Part shown: piece by piece, positions 19,501 through 32,528 of the stretch
Layout of the letters: each line of letters begins with the position of its first letter
How positions within the stretch are numbered: the stretch's first letter is position 1
Assembly (NCBI GenBank): GCA_030268105.1
Contig: BSDZ01000009.1
Location: 124,001 to 188,000, forward strand
DNA from: Volvox africanus
Lineage: Eukaryota > Chlorophyta > Chlorophyceae > Chlamydomonadales > Volvocaceae
Direction: 5' to 3'
DNA: 64,000 nucleotides
Notes under the pieces: model-generated
Told to the model about the DNA's origin: nothing
Databases searched by the model: none
Seen by the model: the letters and a program-made list of their open reading frames with translations, nothing else
Program-made: the position numbers and the translations under genes

Positions 19501-22500
19501 TTTACCAACAGCGCACATTGCAGATTGTTCCAATGCACCTGCATGCGCCAAGATGGGGGCACCAAAAGCACGTTCCAAACGTCACGCATTTTAGAGCACG
19601 CCAAAACAGGTAACATCATCGTACCATAGTGCCCACTTACATCCCAGTCCCCCGTCCACGCACCCTTCCCCAGCACGCCACGCCCACTGCGCGGCACGCC
19701 ACCCCACCCTCCCTTGCACAGCACGCCTCTCACGCTTCCACCACCGCACGCCGCCCCCGCCCCTTTCCACGCCAGTGATCCCCGCCCCCTTTTCCCGCCT
19801 CCCTCCCCTCCATCATATCCCCGTGGTGTTCTCATCCCGTGGTCAATCTCATATCTCATCCCTTGTCGCTGTCGCCATCACCATCATCATCGCCGGCCCC
19901 CTCTCCCTCCCCCTCCTTGTCTCGCCATCACCATGTCACTGCGACCGTCCCCCTCCCGTCGCATTATAGCCGTCTCCCTCCCCGTTGCTGTCCAACTCCC
20001 CGTCCACGTCGCCTAAAACACAATTTCCCATTTTTTTAATTATAACAGTATAGGAATGATCCAAACGTTCTTATTCCAACAATGGAAATCTGAAAATATT
20101 TTTAAAGACATATATAATTCCTTGATGAAAACCTGCATAATGTTTAATTATAAAATTGTAAAAGTATAACCCTACATCATTCCGTCATCCCCCTCCCCCC
20201 TCCCTGTTGCCACCCCCATGCTGTCACATTGTCCCCCTCTCCATCGAAATTATTGCCGTCATATCCGCTGTCAACGTAACGCTCTCCCCCTCCCCCTCCC
20301 TGTCGCCGTAGCCATCACTGTAGCAGTCCCCGTCCCCGTCACCATCCCTCCCTGTCAGCGTTACCATAATTGCCGTCCCCGTCACTGTCAATGGCCGCGT
20401 CGCCATTGCCGTGCCCTTTTTCCCCGCACGCCGCTTGAGACCCCTTCCCCCACACACCGCCCCCATACCCCGCACGCTATACCCACGACCGCCCACGACC
20501 GCCTCCCCTGTTTCCCTCGCAGACCGCCCCTTTCCCCCTCCGCACCCGCCCCGGGCCCCGTCAAGCCTCGCCTGTCCCCGTCCCTCTCCTTGTCCCCCGT
20601 TTGGCCATACCTGCGTCTGTTGCCAGCACACATTGCAGATTGCCCCATATGCACCTGCATAGGCGCCAAGATGGGGACAACAAAAGCATATGCCACACGT
20701 CTGGCATCTTACAACATGCAAAACCCCGTTACATTACCCCCCTGCTGTTACGGTAAGAAACCCTGCCCACGCGCTCCGCCCCTTTCCCCTTTTTGGGCCC
20801 CTCCCCAGTCCCCGTCCCCTTGCCCTCTCCCCGCCCCTCTCCCCGTCCCCCGTTCGGCCCTACTACCTGCGTGTGTTTTTACCAACAGCGCACATTGCAG
20901 ATTGTTCCAATGCACCTGCATGCGCCAAGATGGGGGCACCAAAAGCACGTTCCAAACGTCACGCATTTTAGAGCACGCCAAAACAGGTAACATCATCGTA
21001 CCATAGTGCCCACTTACATCCCAGTCCCCCGTCTACGCACCCTTCCCCAGCACGCCACGCCCACTGCGCGGCACGCCACCCCACCCTCCCTTGCACAGCA
21101 CGCCTCTCACACTTCCACCACCGCACGCCGCCCCCGCCCCTTTCCACGCCAGTGATCCCCGCCCCCTTTTCCCGCCTCCCTCCCCTCCATCATATCCCCG
21201 TGGTGTTCTCATCCCGTGGTCAATCTCATATCTCATCCCTTGTCGCTGTCGCCATCACCATCATCATCGCCGGCCCCCTCTCCCTCCCCCTCCTTGTCTC
21301 GCCATCACCATGTCACTGCGACCGTCCCCCTCCCGTCGCATTATAGCCGTCTCCCTCCCCGTTGCTGTCCAACTCCCCGTCCACGTCGCCTAAAACACAA
21401 TTTCCCATTTTTTTAATTATAACAGTATAAGAATGATCCAAACGTTCTTATTCCAACAATGGAAATCTGAAAATATTTTTATAGACATATATAATTCCTT
21501 GATGAAAACCTGCATAATGTTTAATTATAAAATTGTAAAAGTATAACCCTACATCATTCCGTCATCCCCCTCCCCCCTCCCTGTTGCCACCCCCATGCTG
21601 TCACATTGTCCCCCTCTCCATCGAAATTATTGCCGTCATATCCGCTGTCAACGTAACGCTCTCCCCCTCCCCCTCCCTGTCGCCGTAGCCATCACTGTAG
21701 CAGTCCCCGTCCCCGTCACCATCCCTCCCTGTCAGCGTTACCATAATTGCCGTCCCCGTCACTGTCAATGGCCGCGTCGCCATTGCCGTGCCCTTTTTCC
21801 CCGCACGCCGCTTGAGACCCCTTCCCCCACACACCACCCCCATACCCCGCACGCTATACCCACGACCGCCCACGACCGCCTCCCCTGTTTCCCTCGCAGA
21901 CCGCCCCTTTCCCCCTCCGCACCCGCCCCGGGCCCCGTCAAGCCTCGCCTGTCCCCGTCCCTCTCCTTGTCCCCCGTTTGGCCATACCTGCGTCTGTTGC
22001 CAGCACACATTGCAGATTGCCCCATATGCACCTGCATAGGCGCCAAGATGGGGACAACAAAAGCATATGCCACACGTCTGGCATCTTACAACATGCAAAA
22101 CCCCGTTACATTACCCCCCTGCTGTTACGGTAAAAACCCCTGCCCACGCGCTCCGCCCCTTTCCCCTTTTTGGGCCCCTCCCCAGTCCCCGTCCCCTTGC
22201 CCTCTCCCCGTCCCCCGTTCGGCCCTACTACCTGCGTGTGTTTTTACCAACAGTGCACATTGCAGATTGTTCCAATGCACCTGCATGCGCCAAGATGGGG
22301 GCACCAAAAGCACGTTCCAAACGTCACGCATTTTAGAGCATGCCAAAACAGGTAACATCATCGTACCATAGTGCCCACTTACATCCCAGTCCCCCGTCCA
22401 CGCACCCTTCCCCAGCACGCCACGCCCACTGCGCGGCACGCCACCCCACCCTCCCTTGCACAGCACGCCTCTCACGCTTCCACCACCGCACGCCGCCCCC

Positions 22501-25217
22501 GCCCCTTTCCACGCCAGTGATCCCCACCCCCTTTTCCCGCCACCCTCCCCTCCATCATATCCCCGTGGTGTTCTCATCCCGTGATCAATCTCATATCTCA
22601 TCCCTTGTCGCTGTCGCCATCACCATCATCATCGCCGGCCCCCTCTCCCTCCCCCTCCTTGTCTCGCCATCACCATGTCACTGCGACCGTCCCCCTCCCG
22701 TCGCATTATAGCCGTCTCCCTCCCCGTTGCTGTCCAACTCCCCGTCCACGTCGCCTAAAACACAATTTCCCATTTTTTTAATTATAACAGTATAGGAATG
22801 ATCCAAACGTTCTTATTCCAACAATGGAAATCTGAAAATATTTTTAAAGACATATATAATTCCTTGATGAAAACCTGCATAATGTTTAATTATAAAATTG
22901 TAAAAGTATAACCCTACATCATTCCGTCATCCCCCTCCCCCCTCCCTGTTGCCACCCCCATGCTGTCACATTGTCCCCCTCTCCATCGAAATTATTGCCG
23001 TCATATCCGCTGTCAACGTAACGCTCTCCCCCTCCCCCTCCCTGTCGCCGTAGCCATCACTGTAGCAGTCCCCGTCCCCGTCACCATCCCTCCCTGTCAG
23101 CGTTACCATAATTGCCGTCCCCGTCACTGTCAATGGCCGCGTCGCCATTGCCGTGCCCTTTTTCCCCGCACGCCGCTTGAGACCCCTTCCCCCACACACC
23201 ACCCCCATACCCCGCACGCTATACCCACGACCGCCCACGACCGCCTCCCCTGTTTCCCTCGCAGACCGCCCCTTTCCCCCTCCGCACCCGCCCCGGGCCC
23301 CGTCAAGCCTCGCCTGTCCCCGTCCCTCTCCTTGTCCCCTGTTTGGCCATACCTGCGTCTGTTGCCAGCACACATTGCAGATTGCCCCATATGCACCTGC
23401 ATAGGCGCCAAGATGGGGACAACAAAAGCATATGCCACACGTCTGGCATCTTACAACATGCAAAACCCCGTTACATTACCCCCCTGCTGTTACGGTAAAA
23501 ACCCCTGCCCACGCGCTCCGCCCCTTTCCCCTTTTTGGGCCCCTCCCCAGTCCCCGTCCCCTTGCCCTCTCCCCGCCCCTCTCCCCGTCCCCCGTTCGGC
23601 CCTACTACCTGCGTGTGTTTTTACCAACAGCGCACATTGCAGATTGTTCCAATGCACCTGCATGCGCCAAGATGGGGGCACCAAAAGCACGTTCCAAACG
23701 TCACGCATTTTAGAGCACGCCAAAACAGGTAACATCATCGTACCATAGTGCCCACTTACATCCCAGTCCCCCGTCCACGCACCCTTCCCCAGCACGCCAC
23801 GCCCACTGCGCGGCACGCCACCCCACCCTCCCTTGCACAGCACGCCTCTCACACTTCCACCACCGCACGCCGCCCCCGCCCCTTTCCACGCCAGTGATCC
23901 CCGCCCCCTTTTCCCGCCTCCCTCCCCTCCATCATATCCCCGTGGTGTTCTCATCCCGTGGTCAATCTCATATCTCATCCCTTGTCGCTGTCGCCATCAC
24001 CATCATCATCGCCGGCCCCCTCTCCCTCCCCCTCCTTGTCTCGCCATCACCATGTCACTGCGACCGTCCCCCTCCCGTCGCATTATAGCCGTCTCCCTCC
24101 CCGTTGCTGTCCAACTCCCCGTCCACGTCGCCTAAAACACAATTTCCCATTTTTTTAATTATAACAGTATAGGAATGATCCAAACGTTCTTATTCCAACA
24201 ATGGAAATCTGAAAATATTTTTAAAGACATATATAATTCCTTGATGAAAACCTGCATAATGTTTAATTATAAAATTGTAAAAGTATAACCCTACATCATT
24301 CCGTCATCCCCCTCCCCCCTCCCTGTTGCCACCCCCATGCTGTCACATTGTCCCCCTCTCCATCGAAATTATTGCCGTCATATCCGCTGTCAACGTAACG
24401 CTCTCCCCCTCCCCCTCCCTGTCGCCGTAGCCATCACTGTAGCAGTCCCCGTCCCCGTCACCATCCCTCCCTGTCAGCGTTACCATAATTGCCGTCCCCG
24501 TCACTGTCAATGGCCGCGTCGCCATTGCCGTGCCCTTTTTCCCCGCACGCCGCTTGAGACCCCTTCCCCCACACACCACCCCCATACCCCGCACGCTATA
24601 CCCACGACCGCCCACGACCGCCTCCCCTGTTTCCCTCGCAGACCGCCCCTTTCCCCCTCCGCACCCGCCCCGGGCCCCGTCAAGCCTCGCCTGTCCCCGT
24701 CCCTCTCCTTGTCCCCTGTTTGGCCATACCTGCGTCTGTTGCCAGCACACATTGCAGATTGCCCCATATGCACCTGCATAGGCGCCAAGATGGGGACAAC
24801 AAAAGCATATGCCACACGTCTGGCATCTTACAACATGCAAAACCCCGTTACATTACCCCCCTGCTGTTACGGTAAAAACCCCTGCCCACGCGCTCCGCCC
24901 CTTTCCCCTTTTTGGGCCCCTCCCCAGTCCCCGTCCCCTTGCCCTCTCCCCGCCCCTCTCCCCGTCCCCCGTTCGGCCCTACTACCTGCGTGTGTTTTTA
25001 CCAACAGCGCACATTGCAGATTGTTCCAATGCACCTGCATGCGCCAAGATGGGGGCACCAAAAGCACGTTCCAAACGTCACGCATTTTAGAGCACGCCAA
25101 AACAGGTAACATCATCGTACCATAGTGCCCACTTACATCCCAGTCCCCCGTCCACGCACCCTTCCCCAGCACGCCACGCCCACTGCGCGGCATGCCACCC
25201 CACCCTCCCTTGCACAT
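16586..25217 (+). repeat. Tandem array of a roughly 1377-bp unit, about six copies
   Basis: The phrase GTCGCTGTCGCCATCACCAT recurs at about 16586, 18486, 19863, 21240, 22605 and 23982, giving spacings of about 1900, 1377, 1377, 1365 and 1377. Units 2-6 are almost identical. Unit 1 has roughly 0.52 kb extra (about 17143-17659) that the others lack. Unit 4 lacks 12 bp. Each unit joins strongly C/T-rich DNA (plus strand) to a 170-bp AT-rich island, with an internal duplication of about 80 bp. ORFs of 258-262 codons recur, but they are low complexity and overlap open frames on both strands. The array is cut off at about 25217 inside a unit. Confidence 0.93.
17143..17659. repeat. Extra segment present only in unit 1 of the 1377-bp array
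   Basis: The later units join GCCGTGCCC directly to TTTTTCCCC. In unit 1 the two sides are about 0.52 kb apart with GCCC at both edges, so the later units look like amplified copies of a deletion derivative made at short homology. Confidence 0.8.
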
Positions 25218-25879
25218 CTTACATGGAGCTTATTTATTACTTACCGGCAGTGTATTATAAAGCGATCCCTCGCATTCTTTAGTTCAAGTATCATGCCCCT
25301 GCAGGTGCTCACGAGTCGTGGCCAGCGCACGTGACAGCTTTCCAACGCACATGGTGGCTCCAGTGCACGTGCAAGCTTAAGCGCGTACACGCCCCTTCAG
25401 GCGCCACGGCCCCATTTCCACAGCGCCAGGGAGTCGTGCCCGCCGCCATCAGAACAATGTGAGGCGCGCTTGCAGAGCCACGAGCAGATCAAGGTCAGAA
25501 GAAACACGGAAGGAAAAACAAAGCAAAAATCTTAAGTAGCATTCGCTAAAAGACCAAGCACTTGATGCCCAGTTCTTTATTGTTCCGGAAACCTAATAAT
25601 TATCCTACCAATACAAGATTCTTACAAAACTCTTATTACAGTGAATAATACGCGTATTTGCATCGAAATGTTTAGTCGAAAGCATAGGCAGTACACTGCC
25701 CATTGGACAACAGATTGATACTGCTGTCAAACGTATTTGCAAAGCCATAAACATACATACATATATATAATGTGTTTTATATTTGCAGGGGGCGTCATCG
25801 ATCTTGTTACTAACAATTGTTTGGGTCCTTTGGCGGTTAGGAAAACAGGTTTCGAGGGCAGACGGGTGGACTAATCCAG
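25218..25879. other. Spacer without recognised gene
   Basis: Mixed-composition sequence, GC-rich at left and AT-rich at right. No conserved ORF, RNA gene or shared repeat seen. Confidence 0.5.
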
Positions 25880-27752
25880 GCCTTGTGAGCGCTCTGAGCG
25901 TGTTATAGTCTCAAAAAAATCATCATTCGTGTCCTTAGGCAATACAGATCATTACCAATATTATTGTTTCGTGGTTCTTGTTGGCAATCGTATGCAAGGG
26001 GTTTATAGGTGTGGTACGGATTCCCACACATTGGCCCAGCCCTTGTGAGCGCTCTGAGCGTGTTATAGTCTCAAAAAAATCATCATTCGTGTCCTTAGGC
26101 AATACAGATCATTATCAATATTATTGTTTCGTGGTTCTTGTTGGCAATCGTATGCAAGGGGTTTATAGGTGTGGTACGGATTCTCACACATTGGCTCAGC
26201 CCTTGTGAGCGCTCTGAGCGTGTTATAGTCTCAAAAAAATCATCATTCGTGTCCTTAGACAATACAGATCATTATCAATATTATTGTTTCGTGGTTCTTG
26301 TTGGCAATCGTATGCAGGGGGTTTATAGGTGTGGTACGGATTCTCACACATTGGCTCAGCCCTTGTGAGCGCTCTGAGCGTGTTATAGTCTCAAAAATGT
26401 CATCATTCGTGTCCTTAGGCAATACAGATCATTATCAATATTATTGTTTCGTGGTTCTTGTTGGCAATCGTATGCAAGGGGTTTATAGGTGTGGTACGGA
26501 TTCTCACACATTGGCCCAGCCCTTGTGAGCGCTCTGAGCGTGTTATAGTCTCAAAAAAATCATCATTCGTGTCCTTAGGCAATACAGATCATTATCAATA
26601 TTATTGTTTCGTGGTTCTTGTTGGCAATCGTATGCAAGGGGTTTATAGGTGTGGTACGGATTCTCACACATTGGCCCAGCCCTTCTGAGCGCTCTGAGCG
26701 TGTTATAGTCTCAAAAAAATCATCATTCGTGTCCTTAGGCAATACAGATCATTATCAATATTATTGTTTCGTGGTTCTTGTTGGCAATCGTATGCAAGGG
26801 GTTTATAGGTGTGGTACGGATTCTCACACATTGGCTCAGCCCTTGTGAGCGCTCTGAGCGTGTTATAGTCTCAAAAAATCATCATTCGTGTCCTTAGACA
26901 ATACAGATCATTATCAATATTATTGTTTCGTGGTTCTTGTTTGCAATCGTATGCAAGGGGTTTATAGGTGTGGTACGGATTCCCACACATTGGCCCAGCC
27001 CTTGTGAGCGCTCTGAGCGTGTTATAGTCTCAAAAAAATCATCATTCGTGTCCTTAGGCAATACAGATCATTATCAATATTATTGTTTCGTGGTTCTTGT
27101 TGGCAATCGTATGCAAGGGGTTTATAGGTGTGGTACGGATTCTTACACATTGGCTCAGCCCTTGTGAGCGCTCTGAGCGTGTTATAGTCTCAAAAAATCA
27201 TCATTCGTGTCCTTAGACAATACAGATAATTATCAATATTATTGTTTCGTGGTTCTTGTTTGCAATCGTATGCAAGGGGTTTATAGGTGTGGTACGGATT
27301 CCCACACATTGGCCCAGCCCTTGTGAGCGCTCTGAGCGTGTTATAGTCTCAAAAAAATCATCATTCGTGTCCTTAGGCAATACAGATCATTATCAATATT
27401 ATTGTTTCGTGGTTCTTGTTGGCAATCGTATGCAAGGGGTTTATAGGTGTGGTACGGATTCCCACACATTGGCCCAGCCCTTGTGAGCGCTCTGAGCGTG
27501 TTATAGTCTCAAAAAATCATCATTCGTGTCCTTAGGCAATACAGATCATTATCAATATTATTGTTTCGTGGTTCTTGTTGGCAATCGTATGCAAGGGGTT
27601 TATAGGTGTGGTACGGATTCTCACACATTGGCTCAGCCCTTGTGAGCGCTCTGAGCGTGTTATAGTCTCAAAAAAATCATCATTCGTGTCCTTAGACAAT
27701 ACAGATCATTATAAATATTATTGTTTCGTGGTTCTTGTTGGCAATCGGATCC
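25880..27752 (+). repeat. 160-bp satellite, main block (about 12 copies)
   Basis: Units of 159-160 bp contain CTTGTGAGCGCTCTGAGCGT and GGCAATCGTATGCAAGG. Copies differ at a few positions, and alternating variants (CCCACAC/CTCACAC; an A6 or A7 run) suggest a partial two-unit period. The 76-codon ORFs that recur are a by-product of the repeat. Confidence 0.95.
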
Positions 27753-28069
27753 AAAGGGTGTATACCTTGTCGCCGTAGTGTATAGGGGATGCACAGACCA
27801 CAGCAGTGCTGATAGTAACAGTTGCAACTATGGTCAGAATGGTTACAGATTACAGTTCCTCCCCCTCCAGCGTCTCCACCGCCTCCACCGCCAGCGCCTT
27901 TTTTCTTCCATTCCAGATGCTTCACGCCTCAGTTCCAGCACCTCTTGTGCCTTTGCCGCTCTTTAACTGTGCCTCCTCTTCCGCCCCCTTCTCCTTTTCC
28001 TGCCCTCATGTCTCGAAACAGTATGCCACCGACAACACCACAGACAGCGTTTCTAATGCAATAAGGTAT
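27753..28069. other. Spacer between the 160-bp satellite and the minisatellite
   Basis: About 310 bp without repeat structure. Short Pro-rich ORFs only; no recognised gene. Confidence 0.5.
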
Positions 28070-31000
28070 GTGTTCTGTGTGATCGTATATGTGGTGTGTG
28101 TAGCTGTGTGTCGTGTGTGGTGCCGGGTCGTCTGATTCGTGCCCTGTGTCGTGTGTGTTTTCCTATGTGGTGTGCGGAGCTGTGTGTCGTGTGAAGTACG
28201 GGGTTGTGTGGCTCGTGCCCTGTGTCGTGTGTGTTTTTGTATGAGGTGTGTGGAGCTGTGTGACGTTTGTTGTGCGGGGTCCTGTGGTTCGTGCCCTGTG
28301 TCGTGTGTGGTTTCCTATGTGGTGTGCGGAGCTGTATGTCGTGTGAAGTACGGGGTTGTGTGATTCGTGCCCTGTGTCGTGTGTGTTTTCGTTGTTGGTG
28401 TGCTGAGCTGTGGGTTGTGTGTGCTGCGGGGTCGTGTGGTTCGTGCCCTGTGTCGTGTGTGTTTTCGTATGTGGTGTGTGAGCTGTGTGTCGTGTGTGGT
28501 GCGGGGTCGTGTGGTTCGTGCCCCTTGTTGTGTGCGTTGTCGTATGCGGCATGTGGAGCTGTGTGTCGTGTGTGGTACGGGGTCGTGCGATTCGTGCCCT
28601 GTGTCTTGTGTGTTTTCGTATGTGGTGTGTGGAGCTGTGTGTCGTGTCGTGTGTGGTACGGGGTCGTGCGATTCGTGCCCTGTGTCGTGTGTGTTTTCGT
28701 ATGTGGTGTGTGGAGCTGTGTGTCGTGTCGTGTGTGATACGGGGTCGTGCGATTCGTGCCCTGTGTCGTGTGTGTTTTCGTATGTGGTGTGTGGAGCTGT
28801 GTGTCGTGTGTGGTGCGGGGTCGTGTGGTTCGTGCCCTGTGTTGTGTGCGTTGTCGTATGCAGTATGTGGAGCTGTGTGTCGTGTCATGTGTCGTACGGG
28901 GTTGTGTGATTCGTGCCCTGTGTCGTGTGGGTTGTCGTATGTGGTGTGTGGAGCTGTATGTCGTGTGAAGTACGGGGTCGTGTGGTTCGTGCCCTGTGTC
29001 GTGTGTGTTTTCGTATGTGGTGTGTGGAGCTGTGTGTCGTGTGTGGTGCGGGGTCGTGTGGTTCGTGCCCTATGTTGTGTGCGTGGTCGTATGCGGTATG
29101 TGGAGCTGTGTTTCATGTGTGGTACGTGGTCGTGTGGTTCGTGCCCTGTGTCGTGTGTGTTTTCGTATGTGGTGTGTGGAACCGTGTGTCGTGTGTGGTG
29201 CGGGGCCTTTTGGTTTGTGCCCTGTCTCTTGTGTGTTTTCGTATGCGGTGTGTTGAACCGTGCGTCGTGTGTGGTGCGGGGTCGTGTGGTTCGTGCTCTG
29301 TGTTGTGTGCGTTGTCGTATGCGGTATGTGGAGCTGTGTGTCGTGTCGTGTGTGGTACGGGGTCGTGCGATTCGTGCCCTGTGTCGTGTGTGTTTTCGTA
29401 TGTGGTGTGTGGAGCTGTATGTCGTGTGAAGTACGGGGTCGTGTGGTTCGTGCCCTGTGTCGTGTGTGTTTTCGTATGTGGTGTGTGGAGCTGTGTGTCG
29501 TGTCGTGTGTGGTACGGGGTCGTGCGATTCGTGCCCTGTGTCGTGTGTGTTTTCGTATGTGGTGTGTGGAGCTGTGTGTCGTGTGTGGTGCGGGGTCGTG
29601 TGGTTCGTGCCCTGTGTTGTGTGCGTTGTCGTATGCAGTATGTGGAGCTGTGTGTCGTGTCATGTGTCGTACGGGGTTGTGTGATTCGTGCCCTGTGTCG
29701 TGTGCGTTGTCGTATGTGGTGTGTGGAGCTGTATGTCGTGTGAAGTACGGGGTCGTGTGGTTCGTGCCCTGTGTCGTGTGTGTTTTCGTATGTGGTGTGT
29801 GGAGCTGTGTGTCGTGTGTGGTGCGGGGTCGTGTGGTTCGTGCCCTATGTTGTGTGCGTGGTCGTATGCGGTATGTTGAGCTGTGTTTCATGTGTGGTAC
29901 GTGGTCGTGTGGTTCGTGCCCTGTGTCGTGTGTGTTTTCGTATGTGGTGTGTGGAACCGTGTGTCGTGTGTGGTGCGGGGCCTTTTGGTTTGTGCCCTGT
30001 CTCTTGTGTGTTTTCGTATGCGGTGTGTTGAACCGTGCGTCGTGTGTGGTGCGGGGTCGTGTGGTTCGTGCTCTGTGTTGTGTGCGTTGTCGTATGCGGT
30101 ATGTGGAGCTGTGTGTCGTGTCGTGTGTGGTACGGGGTCGTGCGATTCGTGCCCTGTGTCGTGTGTGTTTTCGTATGTGGTGTGTGGAGCTGTATGTCGT
30201 GTGAAGTACGGGGTCGTGTGGTTCGTGCCCTGTGTCGTGTGTGTTTTCGTATGTGGTGTGTGGAGCTGTGTGTCGTGTGTGGTGCGGGGTCGGGTGGTTC
30301 GTGCCCTATGTTGTGTGCGTTGTCGTATGCGGCATGTGGAGCTGTGTTTCGTGTGTGGTACGGGGTCGTGTGGTTCGTGCCCTGTGTCTTGTGTGTTTTC
30401 GTATGTGGTGTGTGGAGCTGTGTGTCGTGTGTGGTGCGGGGTCATGTGGTTCGTGCCCTGTGTTGTGTGCGTTGTCGTATGCAGTATGTGGAGCTGTGTG
30501 TCGTGTCGTGTGTGGTACGGGGTCGTGCGATTCGTGCCCTGTGTCGTGTGTGTTTTCGTATGTGGTGTGTGGAGCTGTATGTCGTGTGAAGTACGGGGTC
30601 GTGTGGTTCGTGCCCTGTGTCGTGTGTGTTTTCGTATGTGGTGTGTGGAGCTGTGTGTCGTGTGTGGTGCGGGGTCGTGTGGTTCGTGCCCTATGTTGTG
30701 TGCGTGGTCGTATGCGGCATGTGGAGCTGTGTTTCGTGTGTGGTACGGGGTCGTGTGGTTCGTGCCCTGTGTCTTGTGTGTTTTCGTATGTGGTGTGTGG
30801 AGCTGTGTGTCGTGTGTGGTGCGGGGTCATGTGGTTCGTGCCCTGTGTTGTGTGCGTTGTCGTATGCGGTATGTGGAGCTGTGTGTCGTGTCGTGTGTGG
30901 TACGGGGTCGTGCGATTCGTGCCCTGTGTCGTGTGTGTTTTCGTATGTGGTGTGTGGAGCTGTATGTCGTGTGAAGTACGGGGTCGTGTGGTTTGTGCCC

Positions 31001-32145
31001 TGTGTCGTGTGTGTTTTCGTATGTGGTGTGTGGAGCTGTGTGTCGTGTGTGGTGCGGGGTCGGGTGGTTCGTGCCCTATGTTGTGTGCGTGGTCGTATGC
31101 GGCATGTGGAGCTGTGTTTCGTGTGTGGTACGGGGTCGTGTGGTTCGTGCCCTGTGTCTTGTGTGTTTTCGTATGTGGTGTGTGGAGCTGTGTGTCGTGT
31201 GTGGTGCGGGGTCATGTGGTTCGTGCCCTGTGTTGTGTGCATTGTCGTATGCGGTATGTGGAGCTGTGTGTCCTGTCGTGTGTGGTGCGGGGTCATGTGG
31301 TTCGTGCCCTGTGTTGTGTGCGTTGTCGTATGCGGTATGTGGAGCTGTGTGTCGTGTCGTGTGTGGTACGGGGTCGTGCGATTCGTGCCCTGTGTCGTGT
31401 GTGTTTTCGTATGTGGTGTGTGGAGCTGTGTATCGTGTGTGGTGCGGGGTCGTGTGGTTCGTGCCCTGTGTCGTGTGTGTTTTCGTATGTGGTGTGTGGA
31501 GCTGTGTGTCGTGTGTGGTGCGGGGTCGTGTGGTTCGTGCCCTATGTTGTGTGCGTTGTCGTATGCGGCATGTGGAGCTGTGTTTCGTGTGTGGTACGGG
31601 GTCGTGTGGTTCGTGCCCTGTGTCTTGTGTGTTTTCGTATGTGGTGTGTGGAGCTGTGTGTCGTGTGTGGTGCGGGGTCATGTGGTTCGTGCCCTGTGTT
31701 GTGTGCGTTGTCGTATGCGGTATGTGGAGCTGTGTGTCCTGTCGTGTGTGGTACGGGGTCATGTGGTTCGTGCCCTGTGTTGTGTGCGTTGTCGTATGCG
31801 GTATGTGGAGCTGTGTGTCGTGTCGTGTGTGGTACGGGGTCGTGCGATTCGTGCCCTGTGTCGTGTGTGTTTTCGTATGTGGTGTGTGGAGCTGTGTATC
31901 GTGTGTGGTGCGGGGTTGTGTGGTTCGTGCCCTGTGTCGTGTGTGTTTTCGTATGTGGTGTGTGGAACCGTGTGTCGTGTGTGGTGCGGGGCCTTTTGGT
32001 TTGTGCCCTGTCTCTTGTGTGTTTTCGTATGTGGTGTGTGGAGGGTCGTGTCGTGTGTAGTGCGGGGTCGTGTGGTTCGTGCCCTGTGTCTTGTGTGGGG
32101 TTGTATGTGGTGTGTGGAGCTGTGTGACGTGACGTGACGTTCGTG
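28070..32145 (+). repeat. 76/81-bp G/T-rich minisatellite with higher-order periods
   Basis: About 53 units built on GTGTGGAGCTGTGTGTCGTG. The monomer is 76 bp, or 81 bp where a GTGTC is added. The marker GTGAAGTACGGGG recurs at about 28967 and 29742, and at 29428 and 30203 (both 775 bp apart), then at 30588 and 30973 (385 bp steps). Ten-monomer and then five-monomer blocks were therefore copied. Very long ORFs (up to 631 codons) cover it in several frames, because the repeat lacks stop codons; I do not treat them as genes. Confidence 0.95.
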
Positions 32146-32528
32146 CCCTGTGTTGTTTGTCTTTGCGTATTACCGATGGCCCGGGGGAGGGAGTACTGCG
32201 GGGATTATCTTATGGCGGGGGAGGGGACTGCGTGGTACGGTGGGGCGGGGGTTGGTGGGGTGGGAGTACTGCAGGGGGTATGGGGGAAGACATGTGCGGG
32301 GTATAGTTAGGAGTACAGGGTGTGGAGAGGGTAAAACATACATAAAAAATAAAAAGAAAAATACTTGCCTGGCGTGGAATAGAAAAGAAAAAGTTATTAT
32401 ATGTGTTGGTGGGCACGTTTTTGTGCGGGTCTGGGTTGGGGCATGGCGGGGTATACGGCGGGGTATACGGCGGGGTTTCGCCGTATACCGTACACCTTGT
32501 CGCGATTGCGGCCCACATGAAGTTCTCT
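32146..32528. other. G-rich spacer
   Basis: Short sequence with GGGG runs and a thrice-repeated GGCGGGGTATAC motif near 32445-32475. No gene recognised. Confidence 0.5.

Noticed and set aside
18841..25125. Repeated 258-262-codon ORFs in the 1377-bp array
   Set aside because: Pro/His/Arg-rich, with overlapping open frames on both strands, as expected from C-rich DNA. Coding use cannot be excluded but is not supported.
25880..27752. Possible CRISPR array
   Set aside because: The units are contiguous 160-bp tandem repeats without spacers, in a eukaryotic setting.
28485..32137. Very long ORFs (up to 631 codons, rich in Cys, Val and Arg) over the minisatellite
   Set aside because: They are open in several frames and on both strands because the repeat unit lacks stops. 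The residues follow the repeat and no domain is present.
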